Positions 18,449 through 28,336 are shown, numbered from the stretch's first letter. The stretch: 60,767 nt of DNA from Ruminococcaceae bacterium D5 (GCA_900113995.1 FORK01000003.1:1-60767), one strand, 5' to 3'. Numbers and translations are program-made. Notes: generated by a model not told the origin, from the letters alone.

Positions 18449-20275
18449 TCAATATCCGAGTGCTTTGCCGTCGCGGCGGGGATCGGCGGCGCCGTGCAGC
18501 TCGCCGGTTTCAGGGTCGATCTTGACCCCCTGCACACCGCCGAAGAAATAGTCGAGCTTTCCGCGTTCGATGACCTGATGCCCCTTGAGCTTCATCGTAT
18601 AAGTCGTCTCGGGATCCATATGGCCCTCGATATAAAGGCCGTCGTTATAGTTCTGGTAAATACGGGGCGCATCGATGGCGTCCTGCATGTCCATTCCGAA
18701 ATCGACAATATTGCTGACGATCTGGGTCACCGTCCCGGGAATTCGGGAACCTCCCGGGGTCCCGAAGGTAGCGAGCGGAGAGCCGTTGGGACTGAAAATG
18801 AGGGTGGGGGAGATGGAACTGCGGACCTTCTGGCCGGGCCGGGGCTGGTTTGCTTTATAAACGCTGGAAAAATTGAAGGAGCCGTTGTTCATAAAGAAAC
18901 CGCAGCCTTTGACGGTGATGCCGCATCCGAAGAAATCACTGACGGTATTGGTCATTGCGACCATGTTGCCCCACTGGTCGATAATGGAAACGTGGGTGGT
19001 ATGTGCTCCTTCAACCTCCTCGACCTTGCCATATTTGGGCTTGCCGAGGACCCGTTCCATATTGACCAGCTTGACCCGGTCTGCCGCATAGGATTTGGTG
19101 GTGATGCCGTACATTCCGGAGGGATCGGTGTAGTCGGGATCGCCGATATAATGATAGCGGTCAACCGCCGAAAGCTTGAGAATCTCGGCCCACATGTGCA
19201 GTGTCTCGGGGGTATTGTGCCCCATCGAGTGAACGTCGAAATGCTCGGCCATGTTCAGGGCCTCGATGACCGCGGCGCCGCCTGCTCCAGGAGGAGCTGA
19301 GACCACCCGGTAGCCGCGGTAGGTGGTCGAAACAGGTTCCCGCACCTCAACGCGGAAGTTGGCGAGATCCTGAAGGGTCATTACGCCGTCGTGTTCCGCC
19401 AGCGAATCGACGATGGATTGTGCAATTTCCCCTGTATAGAAGGCGTCTTTACCCTCGGCGGCAATCCGCTTCAGGACGTTGGCATAGTTCTGGTTGGTAA
19501 AAAGCTCACCCTCATTATAGGGAAATCCGTCGTTGAGGAAGGTTGCTTCGGTTTCGGGATATTTCATCAGGGTTTTGTAGTAATCGACATAGACATGCGC
19601 CATGAAGGGGGTAACAGGGACGCCCTTTTCGGCATAATCGATGGTCGGCTGAAGCAGCTCGGCCATGCTCATGGTTCCAAACAGCTCATTGGCCTTCTCC
19701 ATGCCGGCGACAAAGCCCGGCACTACCGCAGAATAGCCGGTCTGTTTGTAGCCCTTTACGCCGCGATGCTCATTGAGGAACTCAAGGGTAAAGGCAGCGG
19801 GTGCTTCTCCCTTGTAATCGAGAAAGGTGCTCTTCCCGCTGTTTGCATCATAAACGAGCATATAGCCGTCACCGCCTACGCCCGAGGCATTGGATTCCAC
19901 CATGCCGAGCGCGTAAGCCACAGCCACCGCTGCATCGACCGCGTTTCCGCCCCGCTCAAGGATCGTGACTCCGACCTTGGATGCGATGGGGCTGGCCGAT
20001 GCGACCATGCCGTTCATCCCTTCGGCGTGGCGCACCGAGAGATCGAGTTCCTCTTCGGTGGCGCGGATCACGCCGTCGTCGGCAGACTCCTCGGCGGGAC
20101 CGGAATCGACGGGGGAGGCTGCCTCGCTGGACGCGGGAGCTTCCTGTACGGAGGACGGCGAAGAGGTGATTTCGGCGGGCGCGGAGGGAGCGGAAGAGGC
20201 GCCGCATCCGGCCAGAGAGAAAATCAGCGCGAGGGCAAGCAGAACCGGGATCAAACGGGTTTTCATCAGATTCAT
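18449..20275 (-). CDS. Gamma-glutamyltranspeptidase, lipoprotein (copy 1)
   Basis: 608 residues. It transfers or hydrolyses the gamma-glutamyl group of glutathione and related amides and is made as a self-cleaving precursor. Evidence: ERGGNAVDAAVAVAYALG near residue 110, the GVGGDGYMLVYD loop, the autoproteolysis site AHTTHVSIIDQWGN near 425 (the nucleophile is the Thr that starts the small subunit), and TPGGSRIPGTV near 505. A lipobox (FSLAGC) and S/E-rich linker place it outside the cell, tethered to the membrane. ATG follows GGAGG by nine bases. It lies 49 bases after copy 2, probably cotranscribed. Confidence 0.95.
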   Translation of the reverse strand: MNLMKTRLIPVLLALALIFSLAGCGASSAPSAPAEITSSPSSVQEAPASSEAASPVDSGPAEESADDGVIRATEEELDLSVRHAEGMNGMVASASPIASKVGVTILERGGNAVDAAVAVAYALGMVESNASGVGGDGYMLVYDANSGKSTFLDYKGEAPAAFTLEFLNEHRGVKGYKQTGYSAVVPGFVAGMEKANELFGTMSMAELLQPTIDYAEKGVPVTPFMAHVYVDYYKTLMKYPETEATFLNDGFPYNEGELFTNQNYANVLKRIAAEGKDAFYTGEIAQSIVDSLAEHDGVMTLQDLANFRVEVREPVSTTYRGYRVVSAPPGAGGAAVIEALNMAEHFDVHSMGHNTPETLHMWAEILKLSAVDRYHYIGDPDYTDPSGMYGITTKSYAADRVKLVNMERVLGKPKYGKVEEVEGAHTTHVSIIDQWGNMVAMTNTVSDFFGCGITVKGCGFFMNNGSFNFSSVYKANQPRPGQKVRSSISPTLIFSPNGSPLATFGTPGGSRIPGTVTQIVSNIVDFGMDMQDAIDAPRIYQNYNDGLYIEGHMDPETTYTMKLKGHQVIERGKLDYFFGGVQGVKIDPETGELHGAADPRRDGKALGY

Positions 20276-20324
20276 GGAAGAATACCTCCGTTTTTATGAT
20301 CGTAAAAGAGGTGGACGGCAGAAA

Positions 20325-22037
20325 TCAATAGGCGCAGACGCCTCCGTCCCGCCGGGGGTCAGCCGCGCCGGTCAGGGTGCCGTCGGCATTGCGTACGACG
20401 GCATGGACGCCGCCGAAGAAATAGTCAAGCTCCTCCCGGCGCTGGAGGGTGTGGCCGAGCGCCTCAAGCCCGCTCAGGGTGGACTCCGCGTGTCCTCCCT
20501 CCACGACCAGCGGCCCGGTGCAGTTCTGGTAGATGCGCGGCAGGTTGATCGCTTCGTCCACCGGCATCCCAAAATCGACCAGATCACAGATGATTTGGGC
20601 CACAGTGGAGACGATCGCTTCCCCGCCGGGGCTGCCGAGCGCCGCGACCGGCTTACCGTCGCGCAGCAGGACGGTCGGGGTCATCGAGCTGCGGGGACGC
20701 TTGCCCGGCTCGGGAGCGTTGGCCTCCCACTCTTCGATGGAGAAATCATGGAGCTGATTGTCAAGGAGGAAGCCCCAGCCGTCCACCGCTACTGCGCAGC
20801 CGAAATAGGTGCCCAGCGTGTTGGTCATCGAGACGGCGTTGCCTTCCGCGTCGATGATGGACAGGTGTGTGGTGCTGGTGGACTGGTTGTCCGGCAGCAC
20901 CTCGAGATCACTGAGCACCCGCTCGTCCGAGAGCAGGGCGGCGCGTTCATCAGCGTATTCCTTGGAGATCAGCATTTCGGTGGGGATGTCGGTGAAAGCC
21001 GGGTCTCCCACATAGCTGTACCGGTCGGCATTGGCGATTTTGAAGGCCTCACCCATCCGGTGCAGGGTCAGGGGAGTATTGACCCCCGAAGCCGGAAGAT
21101 CGCAGCGTTCCAGCAGGTTGAGCGATTCGATCAGGGCGATTCCTCCGCTGGAGCTGGGGGCGGAGGTCAGGATGGTAAAGCCGCGGTAATTTCCTTCGAG
21201 GGGCTTTCCGACGCGCACTTCATAGGAAGCAAGGTCTTCGAGGGTCATTGTGCCGCCCCGCGCGCTGCTTGCGGAAACGATTGCCTCGGCGATTTCTCCT
21301 TGATAGAAGCCATCCCGTCCCTCGGCGGCGATTTTGCGCAGTGTTTTGGCGTATCCCGGATTTTTCATGACCTCCCCCTCCATATAGGGGAAATCATCGT
21401 TCAGAAGCAGGGCCGCGCAGCTTTCATCCTTCAATAAAAGGTTGTAGTTGTCAGTGAAAAGGGAGGCGAGAAAGGGCAGCACTTCAAAGCCGTTTTCTGA
21501 AAGATCGATGGCCGGTTCAAGCAGTTCATCAAGCGGCAGCCTTCCATACTGCTCGTGCAGGGACAGCCATCCGGCAACCGCGCCGGGAACTCCCGCGGCC
21601 GCAACGGAATGCTTCTGTTCCTCTGCCGGCAGCGCCGTAAAAGCGCCGGGGTCAAAAGCGGCGGGTGCGGCCGAGCGGTAATCATAGAAGGCAGGCTCCC
21701 CGACGGCTGGGACATAGACGGCGTAGCCGCATCCCCCGACTCCCGAGGCGTTCGGCTCGAGCAGCCCAAGAGCGAAGCTCACCGCTACCGCCGCATCGAC
21801 CGCATTTCCGCCGCGCTGAAGAATCTGCGCGCCGATTGCGCTTGCCGCGGGGTTGGCGCTGCTGACCGCCGCATTTTTTCCGGTGGCGGCACTGCCCGAC
21901 GACAGGGTCTGGACCTCCGCAGGTGAAGGCGTTTCGGCAGGTCCGGACGCTGCGGGTACGGACTGCTGTGGCGGTGCGGGAGCCGCACACCCCGAAATCA
22001 GCAGTGCCGCCGCCGCCCATGCGAGTAATCGTTTCAT
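20325..22037 (-). CDS. Gamma-glutamyltranspeptidase, lipoprotein (copy 2)
   Basis: 570 residues with the same plan as copy 1: lipobox LLISGC, linker, QRGGNAVDAAVAVSFALG, the processing site TSTTHLSIIDAEGN near 389, and LGSPGGEAIVSTV later. It differs from copy 1 at the glycine-rich oxyanion loop (GGEAI versus GGSRI), which may change acceptor choice (inference). The start at 22037 is set by AGGAGG. It is the first gene of the pair and is divergent from the sensor kinase at 22217. Confidence 0.94.
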   Translation of the reverse strand: MKRLLAWAAAALLISGCAAPAPPQQSVPAASGPAETPSPAEVQTLSSGSAATGKNAAVSSANPAASAIGAQILQRGGNAVDAAVAVSFALGLLEPNASGVGGCGYAVYVPAVGEPAFYDYRSAAPAAFDPGAFTALPAEEQKHSVAAAGVPGAVAGWLSLHEQYGRLPLDELLEPAIDLSENGFEVLPFLASLFTDNYNLLLKDESCAALLLNDDFPYMEGEVMKNPGYAKTLRKIAAEGRDGFYQGEIAEAIVSASSARGGTMTLEDLASYEVRVGKPLEGNYRGFTILTSAPSSSGGIALIESLNLLERCDLPASGVNTPLTLHRMGEAFKIANADRYSYVGDPAFTDIPTEMLISKEYADERAALLSDERVLSDLEVLPDNQSTSTTHLSIIDAEGNAVSMTNTLGTYFGCAVAVDGWGFLLDNQLHDFSIEEWEANAPEPGKRPRSSMTPTVLLRDGKPVAALGSPGGEAIVSTVAQIICDLVDFGMPVDEAINLPRIYQNCTGPLVVEGGHAESTLSGLEALGHTLQRREELDYFFGGVHAVVRNADGTLTGAADPRRDGGVCAY

Positions 22038-22216
22038 CCCCAATCCTCCTTGCTTGATTGCAGCATTTTGGAATTTCCACCTCCAGTATAACGGGATTTG
22101 CGCGGTAAAACGTATTACTCCCATTTTTTCTTTATTTTTCTTTGCTCACTTTGAGGAAACCGGGTGAAAATGTGTTAGAATTTCAAAAGAACCATGCGGA
22201 AGGGGAGACGGTCGTA

Positions 22217-23575
22217 TTGGAAATGCCCACAGCTCAGCGCAGCAGCACTCCCATGGGAGCGTTTCTGCTCCTTCTGGGAATGATCCTTCCGCTTTTTGTC
22301 AATGTGCGCAACTTTCGGATCTACGGCCTTCTCAATGAAGCGGCCGCGGCGCGGGACGTCGGCCTACTGATGGTCTGCGCGTTTCTGCTGGTGATCCTCA
22401 ACAGCCTGCGCGCCCTGCCGATCTATTTGGGAAGCTACCTGTTTTGTTCCGCTATCTTTCAAAAAAACCGCTGGATTTTTCGCGGAATGGTGATTCTGAT
22501 CATTATTGTTTCCTACCGCCTGACCTCGCTGATCTATGCGATCCGCTATGACTTTGGAATCCCCTCGCTTCTGGTGATTCTGATGATCTATATGCTTGAC
22601 GGTTTTAATCTGGAAACGGTCAGGACTTATAAACGCAGCGCGGTTTTGATCTGCGCGCTGATCGGGGTGCAGTTCCTGGATCTGATCCCTCCGTTTTCCG
22701 CCTACGGGTTCGGGCGTGGGGCTGTTTCCACAGATATCAAACTGCTTGCGGAGTATTTCGACCGGCACAACGTGCTGACGATTTTCTGCGTTTCCCAGAT
22801 GCTGATTTTTCTGTCGATGGCGGTGATACTCTCCCGGTTGCTGACCGATCAACACCGGCTGCTGCGCTCAGCGCAGGAGCTTTCAGCAGCCCGCATTCAG
22901 GCGCTCGAAGCCCGGAAGGATTTTGAAATCCGTCATCTTGTGCACGATCTGAAAACTCCGCTGACGACCATCGAGGCGCTTGCCGGCGTGACACAGATGC
23001 TCAGCGAGGATGAAAAAATCCGCGAATACCAGCAGCGGATTACCGATTCGGCCGAATCGATGGGAGAAATGATTTCCCAGATTCTTGAGACCGACCGGCT
23101 GCGTCCGATGACGACAGAGGCGCTTTTTGACTACAGTCTTTTTCAGGTCACTTCGCAGCGCAGCAAGGACCGGATCACTCTGGAAAACCGTGCGCAGGGG
23201 CGTCTGCTCTGTGTCAACAAAATTACCTTTTCAAGGGCATTGGTCAACCTGATTAACAATGCGGTGAATGCCGTCGATTCGGAAAAGGGGAAAATCCATA
23301 TTGGAATCGACGCGCTGGACGGCGATATCGTCATCACCGTCTCGGACAATGGCTGCGGCATTGCCGAAAAAGACCTTGCCCATGTCTGGGAGGCCGGTTT
23401 CAGCTCCCATGGTTCCACCGGGCTTGGAATGGGTTACGTGCGCGAGATTGTTGAGGAATGCGGCGGAAGCATCGCGCTTTGCAGTTCCCCCGGCAGAGGC
23501 ACAAAGGTCACGATTCATGTCAAGGAGGTAGTCCCCGATGAACCAACCGAATATCACCGTCCTGGCAGTCGATGA
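22217..23575 (+). CDS. Membrane sensor histidine kinase
   Basis: About 452 residues. The first ~205 contain six or so membrane segments with no recognised sensor domain, so the signal may be sensed in the membrane. Then HisKA with HDLKTPLTT (phospho-acceptor His near residue 250) and HATPase_c with NLINNAVNAV, DNGCGI and STGLGMGY. The start is uncertain: TTG at 22217 is nine bases after GGGGAG, the ATG at 22223 is 15 bases after. Overlaps the regulator by 38 bases. Position next to the GGT pair suggests control of those genes. Confidence 0.88.
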   Translation: MEMPTAQRSSTPMGAFLLLLGMILPLFVNVRNFRIYGLLNEAAAARDVGLLMVCAFLLVILNSLRALPIYLGSYLFCSAIFQKNRWIFRGMVILIIIVSYRLTSLIYAIRYDFGIPSLLVILMIYMLDGFNLETVRTYKRSAVLICALIGVQFLDLIPPFSAYGFGRGAVSTDIKLLAEYFDRHNVLTIFCVSQMLIFLSMAVILSRLLTDQHRLLRSAQELSAARIQALEARKDFEIRHLVHDLKTPLTTIEALAGVTQMLSEDEKIREYQQRITDSAESMGEMISQILETDRLRPMTTEALFDYSLFQVTSQRSKDRITLENRAQGRLLCVNKITFSRALVNLINNAVNAVDSEKGKIHIGIDALDGDIVITVSDNGCGIAEKDLAHVWEAGFSSHGSTGLGMGYVREIVEECGGSIALCSSPGRGTKVTIHVKEVVPDEPTEYHRPGSR

Positions 23576-24218
23576 TTCACAGGATATCCTGTTTGCACTT
23601 TCGGCAATCTGCGAGCTCGAAGGCTGGCGGACTCTGACCACGACCGAAGGGTCCGAAGCAATCGAGCTGGTCAAGCAGTCACGCCCCGACATTGTGCTGG
23701 TGGATTACCATATGCCCAGAATGGACGGGATTGAAGTGGTGCGCAATATTCGTGCGGCCGATCCTGCGATTCCGATCGTGGTGCTGACCATCGAAGGCTC
23801 TCGGGCGGTGGCCGATTCTTTTCTCGCCGCGGGCGCTGATGATTTCGCGCTCAAGCCGATTAAGCCGATCGATCTCATTTCACGCATCCGGGTTCATCTG
23901 CGTGCGGCAGGGCGGGCAGCGGCTCCCGCGGCTTCGGCCGAAAAGGGAGATCAGTCCGCCAAGGGAAGCGCGCCGGCGGTACCCGACGAATATGTCAAGG
24001 GGATCAGCCCGCTCACCCTGTCGATCATCTGCAATTTTCTGCGGTTCCAAAAGGAATTTCTGACCATCAATGAAATTTCCACCGGCTGTGGCGTTGCTTA
24101 TCAGACTGCCTACCGTTATCTGACCTATCTGGTAGGAGAGGGAAGTGTGTCGGTACATTCGGAGTATGGGCGCCAGGGACGCCCGAAGCAGAAGTACCGC
24201 TGGAGGGAAAACGAGTGA
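23538..24218 (+). CDS. Response regulator with C-terminal HTH
   Basis: 226 residues. REC domain with D12/D13, phospho-acceptor D56 and K106, then an Ala-rich linker (about 128-145) and a C-terminal winged-helix-like domain (FLTINEISTGCGVAYQTAYRYL) of the type seen in CitB/DctR-like regulators of carboxylate uptake. AAGGAGG precedes the ATG. The original terminator of this operon is interrupted by the mobile element (arms at 24276-24290 and 35344-35357). Confidence 0.88.
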   Translation: MNQPNITVLAVDDSQDILFALSAICELEGWRTLTTTEGSEAIELVKQSRPDIVLVDYHMPRMDGIEVVRNIRAADPAIPIVVLTIEGSRAVADSFLAAGADDFALKPIKPIDLISRIRVHLRAAGRAAAPAASAEKGDQSAKGSAPAVPDEYVKGISPLTLSIICNFLRFQKEFLTINEISTGCGVAYQTAYRYLTYLVGEGSVSVHSEYGRQGRPKQKYRWRENE

Positions 24219-24275
24219 GCCGCCGCGGAATGGATCGGTGGGGACGGACAAGCGCCCGCATGGAAGAAAGCGTAT

Positions 24276-24319
24276 AAAAAGGAAGCCGCCCTGAGAGGCG
24301 GGGGTCATAAGAAAGTAAT
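24276..24319. other. Left junction of the mobile element (attL) within a split terminator
   Basis: 24276-24290 (AAAAA plus GGAAGCCGCC) is the left arm of an inverted pair whose right arm GGCGGCTTCC plus TTTT is at 35344-35357. Just inside, TCATAAGAAAGTAAT (24305-24319) is repeated inverted at 35315-35329. This fits half-sites of a large serine recombinase. Confidence 0.7.
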
Positions 24320-24351
24320 ATCGTATTTTCTCAGGAACGGCGTGGCTTTGG

Positions 24352-26085
24352 TCACGCCGTTTCCTGTTTCAGCAGTTCTTCCACAGGGATAAAGCCCACA
24401 AGGTCATAGGAAATGCGGATGTTCTGCCGCCGTTTACCGCTACTCTTGTCCGGGGCTTCAATGTAGATTGCCTTGACAAGCTCCCGCAGGGCGTAGGGGG
24501 TAAGCTCCTGCAAATCCTCGTATTTCTGTACCCGTTGGATGAACTGTTCCAAATTCTCAATCTGTCGTTCCTGTACTTCAATTTCCTGCTGTAAGCTCAG
24601 AATTTCCACTTTGAGCTGCGTCTGCTCATCCTCATAGGTCTTGCTCATCATGGAGAACCGTTCGTCCGTGATGCGCCCAGCCACGTTGTCCTCATAGATG
24701 CGGATAAACAGGCGGTCAAGTTCCGCCGACCGTTTTTCGGCCTGTGCCAGACGCTTTCTGTGTCCACGGATGGCTTCCTCGCTGGACAGGCGGAGCTTTT
24801 GCTCCATGGCCTCCCGAAAGTGCGCCTCATACCGTGTCACATAGAAAATGACCGCTTTCATGTGCATCCAGACCAAATCTTCCAGAACAACCGCCCGGAT
24901 GAAGTGAGCTGAACAGCTTCCCGTGTTGCTTCGGTAATTGGCGCATACAAAATGATCCTGCCGCTTCTCAAAGTAGTTGGTAGTGCAGTACCGCATTTTC
25001 GCTCCGCAGTCGGCACAGTAAACCATGCCGGAAAATAGGCTGCTCTTGCCCGTTTTCGTTCTGCGGTGACGCTGCTGCCGGATCTCCTGCACCTTGTCAA
25101 AGACTTCCTGCTCAATGATCGCCGGATGGGTGTCGTAGAAAACCGCTTGGTTTTCAAGGGGTGTTTCCCGTTGCTTCTTGTCCCAGATTGAATTGGTGTA
25201 GGTCTTGAAATTGACCGTACAGCCTGTGTATTCCCGCCGTTCCAGAATGTGAACCACTGTGTTGGTATTCCAATGGTACGGATCAGCGGTTTCCGGGCTT
25301 GGAGTCTTGATGCCGATCTGCCGCTTATATGCGGTGGGATTCAGAATCTTTTCCTCCTGCAAGAGCTTAGCGATCTGCATCGGCCCCCGGCCCTCCATGC
25401 ACAGCATGAAGATACGCCTCACTACCATTGCCGCCGCTTCGTCCACGATCCATTTCGTTTTGTCCTCCGGGTCTTTACGATAACCAAACGGAACATTGGT
25501 TGTCAGGGGTACACCACGCTCGCCCTTTGCTTTCTGCACAGCCCGGATTTTGCGGCTGGTGTCTTTGGCGAAAAACTCGTTAAACCAGTTTTTGATACCG
25601 GCAATATCGCTATCTGTGCTGTTGGGGTCGATGGTGTCAAAGTGGTCGTTGATGGCAATATATCGCACATTGTATTTCGGAAAAGTGAAGTTGATATAAA
25701 GCCCGGTCAGAGAAGAATTTCGTCCCAGTCTGGACAGGTCTTTGGTTATACAGACTGCTACCCGTCCCGCTTCGATCTCCGCAAGCATGGCTTGAAAGCC
25801 GGGGCGGTCATAGTTCGTGCCGCTGTATCCGTCGTCCACGAAAAAGGTCGGGTTAGGAAAGCGATGCTCTTTAGCGTACTGGAGCAGGATCATTTTTTGA
25901 TTCTGTATGGAGTTCGATTCATCCTCTTTGCCGCCGTTTTTATTCATGTCCTCCACGGAAAGACGGCAGTAGAGTGCGGTGATTTTATCAGTTGCCCGTA
26001 ACATTTCTGTTTCCTCCTTCAAAGGGGCAACTGCCAGTACAGGATTGGTTGCTTCTATTGTACCAAGAGTCTGTGAATTTGTCAT
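24352..26085 (-). CDS. Large serine recombinase (integrase/excisionase of the element)
   Basis: 577 residues. Resolvase catalytic domain with S43 in LYCRLSVED and the DGYSGTNYDRPGF and KDLSRLGRNS motifs; recombinase domain around 195-300; zinc ribbon with CADC near 360 and two further Cys near 385-395; coiled coil about 440-500; and a DUF4368-type tail. This is the TndX/TnpX-like architecture of Clostridia elements. Two starts are possible: 26085 (ATGA overlap with TnpW, GGAGG seven bases upstream) and 26004 (GAAGGAGG upstream, giving MLRATDKITALY, the usual family start). A short hairpin (24337-24360) overlaps the stop. Confidence 0.95.
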   Translation of the reverse strand: MTNSQTLGTIEATNPVLAVAPLKEETEMLRATDKITALYCRLSVEDMNKNGGKEDESNSIQNQKMILLQYAKEHRFPNPTFFVDDGYSGTNYDRPGFQAMLAEIEAGRVAVCITKDLSRLGRNSSLTGLYINFTFPKYNVRYIAINDHFDTIDPNSTDSDIAGIKNWFNEFFAKDTSRKIRAVQKAKGERGVPLTTNVPFGYRKDPEDKTKWIVDEAAAMVVRRIFMLCMEGRGPMQIAKLLQEEKILNPTAYKRQIGIKTPSPETADPYHWNTNTVVHILERREYTGCTVNFKTYTNSIWDKKQRETPLENQAVFYDTHPAIIEQEVFDKVQEIRQQRHRRTKTGKSSLFSGMVYCADCGAKMRYCTTNYFEKRQDHFVCANYRSNTGSCSAHFIRAVVLEDLVWMHMKAVIFYVTRYEAHFREAMEQKLRLSSEEAIRGHRKRLAQAEKRSAELDRLFIRIYEDNVAGRITDERFSMMSKTYEDEQTQLKVEILSLQQEIEVQERQIENLEQFIQRVQKYEDLQELTPYALRELVKAIYIEAPDKSSGKRRQNIRISYDLVGFIPVEELLKQETA

Positions 26086-26444
26086 TCAGTATCCTCCAAC
26101 TTTTCTGTAAACTTTTCAGCCATAATGCGCTCCATCTTCTTGTCCAGCGTTTCCGAGCCGTCATAAGTTCCCGTGACAGAGTAGATCGTGCCGCCGATCT
26201 CCTTCTGCAAGGTAAATTTCGGCAGCCAGAAAGCGGATGGATTTTTCACACAGATGTGTCCGTCCTCGTCAAACCAGAAATTGTGTTTGGGATGGTCGGG
26301 CGGCAGCGGTGTAGGTTTCAGATACGGATCGGGATTGGAGAAGTAATATTCCTCCGGCTCGTCATGCTCCTGCTGCTCCCATTCCTCGATCTCTGCCAAA
26401 AGCTCCGGGTCGATTTCATGCTCAAATGGTTTCTTCTTGCTCAT
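26082..26444 (-). CDS. TnpW-family transposon protein
   Basis: 120 residues. The C-terminal third (FTLQKEIGGTIYSVTGTY, then SETLDKKMERIM) matches the TnpW family that travels with serine-recombinase transposons; the acidic N-terminal two thirds is unfamiliar. Its biochemical role is not known. It ends inside the recombinase start (ATGA), so the two are translated together. Confidence 0.75.
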   Translation of the reverse strand: MSKKKPFEHEIDPELLAEIEEWEQQEHDEPEEYYFSNPDPYLKPTPLPPDHPKHNFWFDEDGHICVKNPSAFWLPKFTLQKEIGGTIYSVTGTYDGSETLDKKMERIMAEKFTEKLEDTE

Positions 26445-26470
26445 AAGTGCCTCCTAAAAATGTGTAAAGA

Positions 26471-27955
26471 TTAGTGTTCGATTTCCTGTTTTTTCTGCCG
26501 TGTAACGGCGTTCTGTCGTTCCTGCTCATGGATGACCTGTTCCACCTTGTATTTTATTTGCCAGAGCTTTTTCACCTCCGCATGGATGGGGGAAAGTTCA
26601 GTCTGCTCCGTCTTGTATTCCTGTTCCAGCCGGTCACGCTCCCTGCGCCATGCGGTGATGGGCAGCTTGCCCTCCTTGAAATGCGGCTTTAACTTGCGCT
26701 CTGCCATGTGATACAGGCGGAGTACGTTTTCATTTTCGGACATGAACTGCTCCCGCTTGCCTTTCCATTTGATAGTCGCTAACTTATCGGCAACGAGCTT
26801 GCCTTCGGTGTAAAACTGCACCATGCGGAGAAGCTCGTCCAACTCTTTCATGCGATCAGACTTTCCACGCATGGAGCTTTTCAAAGTGTCGATGCGGTCA
26901 CTCAGAGCAGACACACGCTCCTGCAATTCTTCCGGCGTTGTCAGCTTGTTCTGCATGAGATAATTGACGATCTCATTGAACTCTTTGAGATTGCCGATCT
27001 TTGCTTTCTGACTCCACGCTCCGGCGTTGCGTCCAGAATAATACTCGCTGAGTATCTGCGCCAGATTGGGGGCTTGCGGCTTGCTCAATTCCTCATGGGC
27101 TTCTTTCAGCCAGTCAAGCAGCGCAGAGATTTTCTTTTTCAGATTGCGGATCAGATTGTTGGTCGCCTTAATCCATCTGTTCAGATCGCCCTTGTTGGTG
27201 CGGATGCCCTTTGCTTCCATTGCTCGGACGGTCACGCCCTCATGGACAGTGGGGAGTTGGTCAATGCCCTGTCGCTCATAGCTGCGGTGGTCGATCCGAC
27301 AGTCCAATTCCTTTTCTGCAAACTTCTGATTACACAGATCAGCCCATGCTTGACGCCAATGCTCTAAGGTGTCGGGACTTCCCCAATCGGTAGTAGGCAC
27401 AGCGTTGAATACATAGTTTCCTGCTTCATCACGGATGCGGTTGCCATGCTCGTCAAGCAGATATTCCCGTCGCTGCTTGTTGCCCCATCTGCCGTGTTCA
27501 TCCAAAGGGCGGATAGGACACATGACATGGAAATGAGGATTGGAAATGCCGCCGTCCTCCTTGTCGGGAGAATGAACGGCGAAGTCCACCACCATGCCAC
27601 GGCTCACAAACTGCTCCAATAAAAATCGCCTTGCAAGCTCGATGTTCTCCTGTATGGAAAACTCGTTCTGCAAAGCAATGTCAAAGCTGTAGGCAAGCTG
27701 CGCTTTCTTTCCCCGTTCTGCTTTCTCCACCTCGTTCCACAGCGTTTCCCGGTCAGAGAAAGAGGGTGGGGCATGGGGCGGCAGCAGGATTTCCGAACAG
27801 ATCACGCCGCCTTTTTTAGTGTAGTCGCTGTCCTCGCCGTAGTATTCGCTGTGCAACTTTTCGCCGGAGCGATAGGCAGCAGATGCAATGGCGGATTGTC
27901 CTGCGCTGCGTTTGATTTGTGTGACATGGAAATGATATAGTGCGATACTCAACAC
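26471..27955 (-). CDS. MobA/MobL-family relaxase
   Basis: 494 residues. It nicks the origin of transfer to start mobilization. The relaxase domain occupies the first ~230 residues: HFHV at 8-11, SAIASAAYRSGEKL at 21-34 and the metal-binding H141/H143 in NPHFHVMCP. The rest is a long coiled coil with a basic tail. GTG start overlaps the end of the DUF3847 gene (27949). The oriT was not located with confidence; the most likely place is the non-coding 28267-28546. Confidence 0.93.
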   Translation of the reverse strand: MLSIALYHFHVTQIKRSAGQSAIASAAYRSGEKLHSEYYGEDSDYTKKGGVICSEILLPPHAPPSFSDRETLWNEVEKAERGKKAQLAYSFDIALQNEFSIQENIELARRFLLEQFVSRGMVVDFAVHSPDKEDGGISNPHFHVMCPIRPLDEHGRWGNKQRREYLLDEHGNRIRDEAGNYVFNAVPTTDWGSPDTLEHWRQAWADLCNQKFAEKELDCRIDHRSYERQGIDQLPTVHEGVTVRAMEAKGIRTNKGDLNRWIKATNNLIRNLKKKISALLDWLKEAHEELSKPQAPNLAQILSEYYSGRNAGAWSQKAKIGNLKEFNEIVNYLMQNKLTTPEELQERVSALSDRIDTLKSSMRGKSDRMKELDELLRMVQFYTEGKLVADKLATIKWKGKREQFMSENENVLRLYHMAERKLKPHFKEGKLPITAWRRERDRLEQEYKTEQTELSPIHAEVKKLWQIKYKVEQVIHEQERQNAVTRQKKQEIEH

Positions 27956-28266
27956 CTCTCTTTCTGTTCTGCCCGGTTGTGTTCGTTGACCGCTTCCATA
28001 AGCAAGCCCTTGATCTCCGGGACGGCAAGAGCTTTTTCCGCAAAGGTGTAAAACTCGGTTTCGGTCAAAACCTTTGTCAGCGGTGCAACGCTTTCAATGG
28101 CTGCGCCACGGGTGATAAGGTGGTGCGCCCGTTTGCGCCGATCACCTTTTTCGTAGTAGGTGATGCGGTTTTCAATCTGCTGTTTCTTGTGTTGGAGCTG
28201 CGAGAGCTTGCGTTCATTTTCCGCTTTCTCAGCTTTCAGCTGGGGCATGGTTTTCTGTTTTGCCAT
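27949..28266 (-). CDS. DUF3847 protein (second copy), intact
   Basis: 105 residues: an N-terminal coiled coil (KAEKAENERKLSQLQHKKQQ), then a basic KGDRRKRAHHLITRGA motif typical of DUF3847 and a helical C-terminus. The family sits upstream of MobA/MobL relaxases and may be an accessory mobilization protein (inference from context). A good AAGGAGG site precedes the ATG, and its end overlaps the relaxase start. Confidence 0.8.
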   Translation of the reverse strand: MAKQKTMPQLKAEKAENERKLSQLQHKKQQIENRITYYEKGDRRKRAHHLITRGAAIESVAPLTKVLTETEFYTFAEKALAVPEIKGLLMEAVNEHNRAEQKERC

Positions 28267-28301
28267 AGCGTATGACCTCCTTGATTTTGATGTGGGGATA
28301 T

Positions 28302-28336
28302 AAAAAGACCGCCTACCGAAAATCGGTAAACGGTCT
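28302..28336 (-). terminator. Intrinsic terminator immediately ahead of the mob genes
   Basis: Arms 28306-28311 and 28331-28336 with inner CCGA/TCGG pairing, then minus-strand TTTTTAT. It lies only 36 bases upstream of the DUF3847-relaxase operon start, so it may act as an attenuator. Confidence 0.75.
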
